DNA from: a virus
Reading direction: 5' to 3' (one strand)
IMG/VR virus record: IMGVR_UViG_3300025127_000333
Span: 1 to 21,657 of that record
Length of the DNA: 21,657 nucleotides
In this document: piece after piece, positions 1-7,908 of the stretch
Numbering within the stretch: position 1 is the first letter of the stretch
How the letters are laid out: the number at the start of each line of letters is the position of its first letter
Notes under the pieces: model-generated
Database searches by the model: none
Seen by the model: only the letters and a program-made list of their open reading frames with translations
Told to the model about the DNA's origin: nothing
Translations under genes and position numbers: made by a program

Positions 1-1606
1 CCATGCCACCATCTGACGAGCTACTAGAAAAAGTACCGTCTTCGTCAATTTCATAAACACCAACATAAGCTGGATTTGATCCACCCTTCCATGTAAAATC
101 AAAAGCAAAATCACCAGTAAAAGTCTTGTTGGTTCTGATTGCTCCTTGGTTGCCGCCTGTGGCAACTATGTCAGTGTTAAGAGTGCTAAAGTCTCCCGTG
201 TCTCCGTTCCATTCGGATGACGCTGTAATTGCCGTGCCAACGCCACTTCCTGACTGGTAGTCTGCTCCAAGGTAATTGCTGTCGGTGAAAGGTAGGTAGA
301 AACCATTTGTACCTGCACCTTGAGTAGGACTTAAAACAATAGCAACGGTTCTAGACCTACTATCTGTAGTGCCATCTGTCCTCGCACAAGTTACGGTAAA
401 ATTACCACCAGTTGATTTTGTTGAAGATGCACCAGACTGACACACTCCACCTGGCTCAATGTCTTCATCAATATTCTCTGTTACATCACTACCCCAAGTG
501 ATTCTCTTCCCGCCAGTGCCACCACGACCAGCGAGTATAACGCTACCATCTGGCACACCTGTAAAAGCTAAAGAAGCTGATGTATTTGCTAACTCTGTTT
601 TGATGTCATACAAATTGTGATCGCCCGTGACAGCCCAAGCAATAACTCCGCATCGAGACTGTGGTGTGTTCCATGTAACAACAATATCTCCAGTTGTACC
701 TGATGGAACATCAGCCCTCCAAAGTTCAGACACATATTGTGCTTCGGCAGAGTTAGTCACATCCGCTACTCTAGTAGCAGACACACCACCAACCGTCATA
801 GAACTTACATCAAAGTTAGAAGAGGCTGGTCCTTGCCCTGTTGCAAAAACATAAACAGCACGAGTAGAGGATGCTGTTCCTAATGCTACGCCACTGTAGG
901 TGTAAGTTGTCAACCCGCTTGAGTTTGTAGCACTTGCAGAATTAGCTATCGCTTCGGCTGTTGAGCTTACGGTAAAAAGATCGCTAGAACTAACATCTAT
1001 AGGACGCCAAACACCGTTGTCATCTGTTTCACCAAAACTTGTAGGTGCTAGTTGTTGTCCATTAATATAAATATATTCAGCAAAATATCCGTCATAGTAT
1101 TGAGCAGAGTTTGTTGGATGTTTACCAATAACCATAGCACTGGTGCCGCCAATATCTGGAGCAGCATTTTGACTACCAGTTTGATTTTTTGTAAAATCAG
1201 TTATCTCATCTCCATTTATATACAAACGTAAACGACTATTTACTATTCCATTATTAGAATCAAAAGCTACAACAACATGATACCAAGCGTGTGGATCACG
1301 GAACTGTGCTTCTGTTTCCCAGTACCAAATAGGACTAATACCAGTAAGATAAATATTAATTAAAGCACTTGTTGATGAGTTTTCGTTAATAGAAATATAT
1401 GCTTCATCTTGAGCATAAAACATTTGTCGGCCAGTAACGCTGCCAAACTTAAACCAAAACGAAAGTGTCCATGTGCGTTGATTTCCAGCAGAAACAGGAG
1501 TACGAGTTAAATACTCTGAATCGTCGTCGTTAAACTGTGCGCTATTATTAACTTGATAACCGCCAGAAGAAAAAGATAAAATACCAAGAGGAATAGAGTG
1601 AAGCAT
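1..1606 (-). CDS. LamG/concanavalin-type tail protein, 3' end cut by window edge
   Basis: 535 codons are open from an ATG at 1606 to the left edge with no stop; the C-terminus is outside. The ATG directly follows the fibre stop (TAAATG). Residues about 28-205 form a lectin-like jelly roll: TWTLSFWFKFGSVTGRQMFY, then AWYHVVVAFDSNNG, SRLRLYINGDEIT and YYDGYFAEYIYINGQQLAPT, ending FGETDDNGVWRPI. Residues about 210-430 make a second beta region (AVYVFATGQGPASSNFDVSS, DGSVILAGRGGTGGKRITWG). A third starts near 435 (GFYLPFTDSNYLGADYQSGS). Such proteins sit at tail tips and may bind host surface sugars. The first ATG is used because it is coupled to the upstream stop. Confidence 0.88.
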   Translation of the reverse strand, partial: MLHSIPLGILSFSSGGYQVNNSAQFNDDDSEYLTRTPVSAGNQRTWTLSFWFKFGSVTGRQMFYAQDEAYISINENSSTSALINIYLTGISPIWYWETEAQFRDPHAWYHVVVAFDSNNGIVNSRLRLYINGDEITDFTKNQTGSQNAAPDIGGTSAMVIGKHPTNSAQYYDGYFAEYIYINGQQLAPTSFGETDDNGVWRPIDVSSSDLFTVSSTAEAIANSASATNSSGLTTYTYSGVALGTASSTRAVYVFATGQGPASSNFDVSSMTVGGVSATRVADVTNSAEAQYVSELWRADVPSGTTGDIVVTWNTPQSRCGVIAWAVTGDHNLYDIKTELANTSASLAFTGVPDGSVILAGRGGTGGKRITWGSDVTENIDEDIEPGGVCQSGASSTKSTGGNFTVTCARTDGTTDSRSRTVAIVLSPTQGAGTNGFYLPFTDSNYLGADYQSGSGVGTAITASSEWNGDTGDFSTLNTDIVATGGNQGAIRTNKTFTGDFAFDFTWKGGSNPAYVGVYEIDEDGTFSSSSSDGGM

Positions 1607-3997
1607 TTAACTTACGCCACCATGATTACCTATAAGAAGCCACGTATCAGTAGCTATTTTTAAACAAGATGCTGAAGCATACTGTGCAGCTATTGCGCCT
1701 GATCCTGTGCTTACACCGTTTACAGTCACACCGCTACCGCCCGTAACAGTAGTTGTTCCAGCACCCAACATGACCACATCAATACGATCACCTACTGCAA
1801 AAGCTACACTGGAGTTAGGTGGTATGGTAAGCGTGTTAGCACTAGCGTTACTCATTGTTACTGTTTTAAACGCATCACCAATAACTAACGTATACGATGT
1901 TCCTGTTTGAGCGTTAACAGCACCAGCTATCTTAGCAGGAGTTACAGCGTTATCTTGAATATCCGCTGTTTCAATTGTATCAGCAGGAAGAACAGGAACT
2001 TGACTAAATGTAACTACACCGTTAGATGCGATAGCAATTGCATCTGTGTCACTTGTATGCCCAATATTTGTTCCGTTAATAATAATATCATCTACTGTAA
2101 GAGTAGTGAGAGTACCTACCGAAGTGATGTTACTTTGAGCAGAACCTGTAACAGTAGCTGCTGTGCCACTAACGTTACCAGTTACGTTACCAGTTAAGTC
2201 TCCTTCAAATACTGCATTAATTGTTCCTACAGAACCACTAACGACTTCACTAGAGATACTTGCATCAGGTATAAATTTAAGTTTATAGGAGTCGTTATCA
2301 TCAATACCAAGAAATGCAGTTTTTGCTGCACTACCTGTATGATATTGCATTGCAATACCTACGTCTTTGTTGGTATCTGATCCTAGCACACCACCATCAG
2401 ATGCTGTTTGTAAAGTAATAATAGGATCAACAACGGCCAGTGTCGTTGTGTCAAGTGTTGTAGTTGTGCCGTTAACAGTAAAATTACCCGTTACTGTAAG
2501 ATTCTGTGACATAGATACATTGCCGCTAGAATCAATGGCCATAGAATCTGTATCACTAGCAGAACCAATATTACCACCATCGGGTATAACAAGACCACCT
2601 GCGCTTAGTGTAAGAACACCCGCACCAGACAATTGCATCTTAGAAGCAGGAGTATCGGTATTGGCAGCTTTTGTTTTAAAATCAATAGAAGATGTACCAG
2701 TTCCGTCACCACCACCTGAAGACAGTGTGAGATTACCGCCGTTTACGTTATTAGAACCTGTAGCACTAGAACCAGCAGCAACCGTTAGATTTTTACCTGC
2801 TGTTGTACTAGTAGTAGAAGATACACCAATCTCCCAATTAGCTTCATTGGTAAACGTTACACCACCATCATCTATCTGTACAATATCTGTACCGTCTACA
2901 TCAAAAAGTATCTTACCAGCATCTCCACCAGTATCAGCGGTTGCTGTAGATATCTCTAGATAGTTAAGTGTCTGTGCGCTGGAATCAAATACAGCTTGTA
3001 TCATTCCTTTCTCAGCGTCTGCACCACCTATAGATATAGATGGACTACCATCGTTTACATCTTCTAGAAGTTTGAGATCAGAACCATCAAAGGTAAGGTG
3101 ATCTTCACCTGCAAGAGCGTTAGCACCAGTAACTGTAGCTATTGTATTATTCGTGCTTCCAGTAAGAGAAACGTTGTTAAGTGAGCTTAAACCATCTAAC
3201 AAGTTAAGCTCTGTAGCAGTAGCCGTAACAAGAGTGCCACCTAGTTTAAGACCACCTGCTGCACCATCATGTGTACTAATATCTACTGTAATGTCAGAGT
3301 CACTACTTGCACCTAATATTGAAAGACCTTTAGTAAGAGTGCCGTCATTCTCTGCAACAAAAAAATCTATGCCGCCTTGTTCACCACCAGCCGTAACATC
3401 TACGATGGTAGATTGTATGCGTCCATATGTTGTTGCATTGTCCCCTGCATCTTCACTCAAAAAGTCTATGTTGCCAATTACATCATTTGTTGCTGGGCTG
3501 CTTCCGTCTTTTTTAAATTTAAGTGTTGCACTATTGGCATCTGCATTACTATTAAACAATGTTAGTACAGGTTTGGCAGAGGTTGAACTTTCAATGGCCA
3601 TATCTGATCCTGTCAATACAAGATCATTATCCCCATCTTCATCGTATTCTATTGTCCATTCTGAGCCAGTTCCAAAGATAAGTTTTTCATCATCTGCGAT
3701 CATAACATCGTCAGAATACTTAAACATATCCTCATCTTCTAACCACGTTAGAACACCGTCATTATTTTCCCCGTCAAACGTTACGGTAATGTCTGTTCCT
3801 GCAGTTCCTGCGCCTAGCGTGATAGAGTTACTACCTGCTAACTTTGATAGTCCACCACCATTACCTGCTGTTCCATCATGTGTGTGACCGCTTGTACCAA
3901 AGGCTGTTACAATCGCATCAAACTCATTATTAGAGTCAGACGCATTAATTGTATCGCCAGTTGTATACGTGCTTTGTCGTGATGAGTATCCCGCCAT
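1607..3997 (-). CDS. Tail fibre protein, modular
   Basis: 796 residues, a receptor-binding fibre. The N-terminal attachment part holds TINASDSNNEFDAIVTAFGT and GHTHDGTAGNGGG, common in phage fibres. The shaft includes the known modules TATELNLLDG (259-269), TVTGNFTVNGTTTTLD (501-516) and GTAATVTG...NITSVGTLTTL (611-632). Two copies of an NIGxxSDTDxxAI unit lie at 476-498 and 644-666. The tip (about 697-796) reads TGTSYTLVIGDAFKTVTMSN and ends ATDTWLLIGNHGG, a small beta tip. No C-terminal S74 chaperone peptidase is present. It is coupled to the nozzle gene (TAATG); the stop is followed at once by the next ATG. Confidence 0.88.
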   Translation of the reverse strand: MAGYSSRQSTYTTGDTINASDSNNEFDAIVTAFGTSGHTHDGTAGNGGGLSKLAGSNSITLGAGTAGTDITVTFDGENNDGVLTWLEDEDMFKYSDDVMIADDEKLIFGTGSEWTIEYDEDGDNDLVLTGSDMAIESSTSAKPVLTLFNSNADANSATLKFKKDGSSPATNDVIGNIDFLSEDAGDNATTYGRIQSTIVDVTAGGEQGGIDFFVAENDGTLTKGLSILGASSDSDITVDISTHDGAAGGLKLGGTLVTATATELNLLDGLSSLNNVSLTGSTNNTIATVTGANALAGEDHLTFDGSDLKLLEDVNDGSPSISIGGADAEKGMIQAVFDSSAQTLNYLEISTATADTGGDAGKILFDVDGTDIVQIDDGGVTFTNEANWEIGVSSTTSTTAGKNLTVAAGSSATGSNNVNGGNLTLSSGGGDGTGTSSIDFKTKAANTDTPASKMQLSGAGVLTLSAGGLVIPDGGNIGSASDTDSMAIDSSGNVSMSQNLTVTGNFTVNGTTTTLDTTTLAVVDPIITLQTASDGGVLGSDTNKDVGIAMQYHTGSAAKTAFLGIDDNDSYKLKFIPDASISSEVVSGSVGTINAVFEGDLTGNVTGNVSGTAATVTGSAQSNITSVGTLTTLTVDDIIINGTNIGHTSDTDAIAIASNGVVTFSQVPVLPADTIETADIQDNAVTPAKIAGAVNAQTGTSYTLVIGDAFKTVTMSNASANTLTIPPNSSVAFAVGDRIDVVMLGAGTTTVTGGSGVTVNGVSTGSGAIAAQYASASCLKIATDTWLLIGNHGGVS

Positions 3998-5508
3998 TAC
4001 ATTCTAGCCCCTGGAGTAAATTCTAGTTCAAATCCTTTTAGTGTTATAGGAGGATTACCTGATTCGTCTTCAACTCTTATAACTACTGTAAACCCACTAC
4101 CCTCTACACTTTGTCGAACAATGGGTATTCCTGTTGCACCGTACACGGACGTATCATAGGTTCCTGTTCCGTATACAGCGGCTGTGCTTTGTGTTGTTAA
4201 AGTATAAGCTGCAGGTTGCGGAGAACTTGCATCTTCAAAATCATACTTTACAAATAAAGATGCGTTAACGCTTCCTTCTGTATCAAAGTTAAGATTGATA
4301 CGCTGCATGTTTTTGCGTATACCCGCATCTCCCATAGTGAGGTCAGGAGAACGGTATATCGCTCTTATGTTTGTGCCATCAAAATCGTTACCTAGTTCCT
4401 GTCTAAAAACATAACCATCAAAACTACCATGCACTACAGTTTCATTGGCTCCTATAAAATCAGAGTCAGCAGAAGCTGCTTTAACACCTTTTAAATCTGC
4501 GTATTCCCACCCTATCTGTCCTTGTGGGTTTGACTTGATAACGCCTATAATACCTTGTGCGCTGGCTTCTGAACCGCCTATGGTTGGGTAAAACAAGCGG
4601 TACTGGCTTTTGGTTCTAATAACAGTAGAACATATATTATCAAAACCAATCTCATTAATACGTTGTTGTATTTGTTTTGATACAGTTCCTAGTTCTACGT
4701 CACCAATTCTAGCAGTACCAGCAATTGTACGTAGACCGTCTGGTGCTAGAAAGATTAAGTCACCACCTATTTCTTGCACACTGTTGCCATCGCTACAACC
4801 AATGTTACGAGACACTGGTGCAATTGCAAAGTCAGAACTAGAACTACCTGTTAGTTTAAATATCCTGTCTTTGCCAAAGATAATAAGTGACTCACGAAAC
4901 GATTTAAGAGCAACAACTTCTGTGTCTACTTTTACACTGCCAGAGCCTGAACCTGTGTAATCAGTTTCATCAAACGGCACTGTAAATTGAACCTGTTGTT
5001 TTGCAGCAGAAGTACCAGCATAGAAGATATGGTTTTTAAATGCTGCTACTGATGTAGCGTTAGCTGGTGCGCCTGAAGCGTTTAGCGCGGTCAGTACACC
5101 ACCAGTAGTGTACCTTGCTGGTGTGTTAGCACCATCTATCCATATAATAGAGTCTGTTCCGTTAAAGTTATACTTTTCAAAGCGTGGTCTATTAGGTGTG
5201 TTAGTTTGAGTACCAATAGAAGACCAAGCACTTCCCGTTCCAAACTTAACCGCTGTGCCAGCAATTGCTATAACACCGCTGTTAAATACAGCTACACCCG
5301 TAACCTTATTACTCCCATTAACTTGACCAGAGGCAAACTTAGTTGTTCCGTCTATACGTCTATAACCACCCTTAACAGATGGCTCGTAATTTTGTAGTAT
5401 ACTAGCAGCACCCACAGGCATTGTGTACACATCACGGTCTAGAACAAGACCTCCTGACGTTGTAACAACGTAGGGTGATATATACTCAGGTGCGGTTATT
5501 TGTGCCAT
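3997..5508 (-). CDS. Tail nozzle-like protein, beta-rich (T7 gp12 / P22 gp10 role)
   Basis: 503 residues, almost all beta. The N-terminus (SPYVVTTSGGLVLDRDVYTM and ASILQNYEPSVKGGYRRIDG) is typical of podoviral proteins that describe a tail-tube or nozzle platform. Repeated strands follow with blade-like phrases (VTGVAVFNSGVIAIAGTAVK, ATSVAAFKNHIFYAGTS, EVVALKSFRESLIIFGKDRI, IGGDLIFLAPDGLRTIAGTA), consistent with a beta-propeller. The C-terminus (VVIRVEDESGNPPITLKGFE) is another beta domain. The nozzle hexamer closes the tail tip and opens at ejection. Placement after the adaptor and before the fibres fits. It overlaps the 45-residue gene by 23 nt, and its stop overlaps the fibre ATG (TAATG). 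Confidence 0.85.
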   Translation of the reverse strand: MAQITAPEYISPYVVTTSGGLVLDRDVYTMPVGAASILQNYEPSVKGGYRRIDGTTKFASGQVNGSNKVTGVAVFNSGVIAIAGTAVKFGTGSAWSSIGTQTNTPNRPRFEKYNFNGTDSIIWIDGANTPARYTTGGVLTALNASGAPANATSVAAFKNHIFYAGTSAAKQQVQFTVPFDETDYTGSGSGSVKVDTEVVALKSFRESLIIFGKDRIFKLTGSSSSDFAIAPVSRNIGCSDGNSVQEIGGDLIFLAPDGLRTIAGTARIGDVELGTVSKQIQQRINEIGFDNICSTVIRTKSQYRLFYPTIGGSEASAQGIIGVIKSNPQGQIGWEYADLKGVKAASADSDFIGANETVVHGSFDGYVFRQELGNDFDGTNIRAIYRSPDLTMGDAGIRKNMQRINLNFDTEGSVNASLFVKYDFEDASSPQPAAYTLTTQSTAAVYGTGTYDTSVYGATGIPIVRQSVEGSGFTVVIRVEDESGNPPITLKGFELEFTPGARM

Positions 5509-5623
5509 TTAGTTTCTTCAATCTCTTTTGCCTAGCCATCCACATCTTAATAAGCTCTGGATCACGCTCTTGTTTTGTTGCACTGTGAGAGTATTTACCT
5601 CTCTTGTTCTGCACTTTTGCCAT
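5486..5623 (-). CDS. 45-residue basic protein between adaptor and nozzle genes
   Basis: A short gene filling most of the gap after the adaptor. It starts at an ATG that overlaps the adaptor stop (TAATG) and ends with TGA 23 bases inside the next gene. The protein begins MAKVQNKRGKYSHSATKQER and has a helical basic middle (DPELIKMWMARQKRLKKLNG). Podoviral tail clusters often place a short basic protein at this spot; I do not know its function. Coupling and full use of the gap are the support. Chance alone could give an ORF this short, so confidence is moderate. Confidence 0.65.
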   Translation of the reverse strand: MAKVQNKRGKYSHSATKQERDPELIKMWMARQKRLKKLNGTNNRT

Positions 5624-6714
5624 TATGTGTTTACCTTGATAAGTTTACCAGAGGAACGTAAGCCCCGTGCGTACATGTAATTCTTTCTGTTTAGAAGCTC
5701 GACACGCATACGCTTGATACCTTCAAAGTAATCTTTCTCTGCTGCTTCCTTACCAGCAACATTGGCTCTCATCATGTACGTGTAATACTTTGCTCTGTTA
5801 ACGATGATGTCGTGAAACCTAACAGGCAATGTAGGAATATCTGTGTATGCAGATAAATCAGTGTGTGTTTGGTAGTATTGATACGACACACTTAACACAC
5901 GATTAGGAATAGGAGACAAACCGTACTTTTCATCATTTGTTTTATACACATAATGTGGTAACGCAAACTGATTGGTAGATGTTTGGTCTAGGTCTGTTTC
6001 TGAAAAAGTCTCGAACCACTCATCGTGTGAGATGTAACGTAGTTTGTGTGGTTGCTCGTTCTCGACAACCTCTATTGTGTCTACCTCTGATTCACTACCG
6101 CTTGACTCAGCAAGACCAATGTACGTTGTTGTAGCTGTGGCCGTAAACCTGTTAACTTGCCACTCACCATCTCCAGCATCTGTAACACTAAGCGTTGCAC
6201 TGAGATTCTGCGTTCCTCCAGATGATGTGCCTACCTTTAGCGTTACATCATTAGAGAACGTGCGTGTTCTAACCACATACTCTTTGTTAATGATAGTCTG
6301 AATAGTTTGTGTTACCTCTGCACTTGATAGCCGTAAAGCTCCAACCACAGAGGCACCTGAGTTTGTAGTCTCAACTTTTATTGGTGATCCTGATACTACG
6401 GTCCAGTTAAGTATGTTAGTGTTAAACGTTCCGTTAGTAATTAAATTTTTAGGACGCAACATAAATGTGTCCCAATCAATCTTACGGAAGTCAGAGGGCA
6501 GTGAGTATTCTTGTGTGCCAGCAATTATGTCATCAGTTCTATTTGCAATCAAATAAGGCCACTCAATCTCTGCATTGTAGATGTCGTTAATGGCTTTATT
6601 TACAACATTTTTTACTGTCGTTTGTACGCCCCTTGACGAACCAAAAGTTGTAGCGGTAAGCTCTATTTCATTTAGTTCATTGAGAACATTATTTACAATA
6701 GTAAGATAATTCAT
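5623..6714 (-). CDS. Head-tail adaptor protein with inserted carbohydrate-binding-like domain
   Basis: 363 residues. The outer parts look like a podoviral head-tail adaptor: N-terminal helices NYLTIVNNVLNELNEIELTA and VKNVVNKAINDIYNAEIEWP, then IIAGTQEYSLPSDFRKIDWD. The C-terminal part has KYGLSPIPNRVLSVSYQYYQ, a DIPTLPVRFHDIIVNRAKYY helix and a final basic helix. The adaptor ring sits under the portal and links it to the tail. Residues about 90-218 interrupt this plan with a beta-sandwich like carbohydrate-binding modules (NGTFNTNILNWT, then QTIQTIINKEYVVRTRTFSN, FTATATTTYIGLAES, and EVDTIEVVEN). Ends are coupled (TAATG) to both neighbours. Confidence 0.85.
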   Translation of the reverse strand: MNYLTIVNNVLNELNEIELTATTFGSSRGVQTTVKNVVNKAINDIYNAEIEWPYLIANRTDDIIAGTQEYSLPSDFRKIDWDTFMLRPKNLITNGTFNTNILNWTVVSGSPIKVETTNSGASVVGALRLSSAEVTQTIQTIINKEYVVRTRTFSNDVTLKVGTSSGGTQNLSATLSVTDAGDGEWQVNRFTATATTTYIGLAESSGSESEVDTIEVVENEQPHKLRYISHDEWFETFSETDLDQTSTNQFALPHYVYKTNDEKYGLSPIPNRVLSVSYQYYQTHTDLSAYTDIPTLPVRFHDIIVNRAKYYTYMMRANVAGKEAAEKDYFEGIKRMRVELLNRKNYMYARGLRSSGKLIKVNT

Positions 6715-6872
6715 TATTCCTCACAATCATCGCAACGACAAGTTTTACAAACCTCTACTTGCTGGCTTCCAGTGTCACTACTATGATTTCTAAAAGACCG
6801 TACTGTTGACAAAGTTTTAGTAAGTCTATCGCCACAATGAGAGTCATATTTACAATTACCGCATTTGGCCAT
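6714..6872 (-). CDS. 52-residue Cys-rich protein, zinc-ribbon-like
   Basis: A short gene filling the gap between two larger ones. It has seven Cys: AKCGNCKYDSHCGDR near the start and VCKTCRCDDCEE at the end. Two CxxC pairs (C4/C7 and C42/C45) about 35 residues apart, plus further Cys and His, look like a zinc ribbon or rubredoxin-like knuckle. The start is fixed by a TGATG overlap with the upstream stop and the end by a TAATG overlap with the adaptor gene. This tight packing at both ends supports its reality. No family is recognised; a zinc-bound assembly factor or regulator are both possible. Confidence 0.75.
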   Translation of the reverse strand: MAKCGNCKYDSHCGDRLTKTLSTVRSFRNHSSDTGSQQVEVCKTCRCDDCEE

Positions 6873-7171
6873 CAGCACTTCCACCTTCTTCTGGCTTGCC
6901 TGATGCGCGAGTTAGGATCATTTCTAGTTTTAGCAGAGCTACGTTTCAGTTGTCCTAACGACCTAGCGCAATAGCTTTTTCTACGTTTGGCTGCTTTGCT
7001 TCCTGCTTTAACCTTACCAGTAACAGCACCTTTTAGCTTAGACCCTGGATTAGCTCTACGGTGTGCAGCAATACCTTTTTTTGTCATACCAGCACCTTTT
7101 TTAGTAGGGCGATAGTTTGCTCCTTTACCTTTAGTAGTTTTAGGTATTGCTTTTTGAGGTTTACGTGCCAT
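6872..7171 (-). CDS. Small highly basic protein ending in RRRWKC
   Basis: 99 residues, with about a third Lys or Arg. N-terminal half: MARKPQKAIPKTTKGKGANY, then TKKGIAAHRRANPGSKLKGA. The C-terminal half carries KAAKRRKSYCARSLGQLK and RIRQARRRWKC, with one Cys in each conserved block. I recall the [KR]S[YF]CARS...ARRRWKC pattern in small proteins of many phages, of unknown function. The charge suggests contact with packaged DNA or an acidic partner. Both ends are coupled: the start lies in a TAATG junction, and the stop TGA overlaps the next gene's ATG. Confidence 0.8.
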   Translation of the reverse strand: MARKPQKAIPKTTKGKGANYRPTKKGAGMTKKGIAAHRRANPGSKLKGAVTGKVKAGSKAAKRRKSYCARSLGQLKRSSAKTRNDPNSRIRQARRRWKC

Positions 7172-7380
7172 TAATCCTTACCGTATTTAGATACCTTGCC
7201 TCCGTAGGCATATTTACGTCCACGATACATCATGCCGCCACCCATCATCTTTTTGGGTTTGATCATGCCGCCGCCCATCATCTTCTTGGGTTTCTTTTTC
7301 ATCTGCGCGGCTGCAGTTTTCATCGGTTCCGTTTTGTTACCGTCATTGTCAATGTCAATATAATCTGGTTTCATAGCCAT
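7171..7380 (-). CDS. Small Met/Gly/Lys-repeat protein with DxDxDG motif
   Basis: 69 residues. The N-terminus has YIDIDNDGNKTEPM, a DxDxDG acidic loop like calcium-binding loops, although the final Glu is not at the canonical 12th place. Two copies of KPKKMMGGGM follow, then a basic tyrosine-rich tail (MYRGRKYAYGGKVSKYGKD). I recall similar small proteins in marine phage structural clusters, with no known role. An ATG codon also exists two codons later, but AAAGGA lies 8 nt before the first ATG, which favours it. The stop overlaps the next ATG (TAATG). Confidence 0.75.
   Translation of the reverse strand: MAMKPDYIDIDNDGNKTEPMKTAAAQMKKKPKKMMGGGMIKPKKMMGGGMMYRGRKYAYGGKVSKYGKD
7229..7293 (-). 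repeat. 33-bp direct repeat, 2 copies
   Basis: Two 32-base copies with a period of 33 (7229-7260 and 7262-7293) differ at two positions. They encode the duplicated KPKKMMGGGM peptide of the 69-residue protein. The period is a multiple of three, so duplication or loss keeps the frame. Confidence 0.9.
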
Positions 7381-7392
7381 TGTTAGATTCCT

Positions 7393-7884
7393 TTATGTTG
7401 CTGCAAACACACGCACGTTAGCGGTGCTGCCTGAAGAGTTATAACATTCGATACGATCAATAGTATCTGCAGTCCAGTTTGTTTCCCACGTATCGTTTTC
7501 TGCAAGATAGTTTGCTTCACTAAATGATCCAGCAACGTCACCTCTGTTACGGCTAAGATCATCTGCAAGACAGAACGGAATACCTGCTTGTAGTTTAACA
7601 ACCCATGCGTTCTCTAGGTTACTGCCAGCAACGGTGCCACCCTCATTACACATAAGCTGTATCTCTACAACCTGATCTGACTCAACCCACAAGAAATCAA
7701 AGTCATCCAACATAGTGTCATTCCACACCTCTACTAGCGTACCGTTAGTAATAGAATAACGTTTGTCAAAGTAATGTGTTATTGTAATTGAGTCTGTAGC
7801 TGTAGTGCTGCCACCAGTGATGGTGTGCGAGTCATCATCTGGTATATCTACAGTAAAGTGTGTAGTGAGGCTTAGAGTAGCCAT
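7393..7884 (-). CDS. Hypothetical structural protein, beta-rich
   Basis: 163 residues, not recognised. It is acidic, with alternating hydrophobic/polar strands: SHTITGGSTTATDSITITHY, TNGTLVEVWNDTM, and QVVEIQLMCNEGGT followed by ENAWVVKLQAG, then TIDRIECYNSSGSTANVRVF at the end. No signal peptide, membrane segment or catalytic motif is seen. The fold looks like a small beta-sandwich. Ribosome site GGAG lies 9 nt before the ATG. It sits among head and tail completion genes, so a minor capsid, spike or tail-completion role is likely by context only. Its stop TAA begins the ribosome site (AAAGGA) of the next gene. Confidence 0.8.
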   Translation of the reverse strand: MATLSLTTHFTVDIPDDDSHTITGGSTTATDSITITHYFDKRYSITNGTLVEVWNDTMLDDFDFLWVESDQVVEIQLMCNEGGTVAGSNLENAWVVKLQAGIPFCLADDLSRNRGDVAGSFSEANYLAENDTWETNWTADTIDRIECYNSSGSTANVRVFAAT

Positions 7885-7908
7885 TATAATTTCTCCGTTT
7901 TCTAGAAA

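Noticed and set aside
3153-3887. Long plus-strand open frame (244 codons) and another at 2367-2963 (198 codons)
   Set aside because: Both lie opposite the fibre gene and arise from its repetitive Thr/Ser/Gly codons. They have no ribosome site and no recognisable protein pattern.
7898-7907. Ten-base palindrome TTTCTAGAAA just upstream of the 163-residue gene
   Set aside because: A single short palindrome with no second copy or conserved spacing; chance is enough to explain it.
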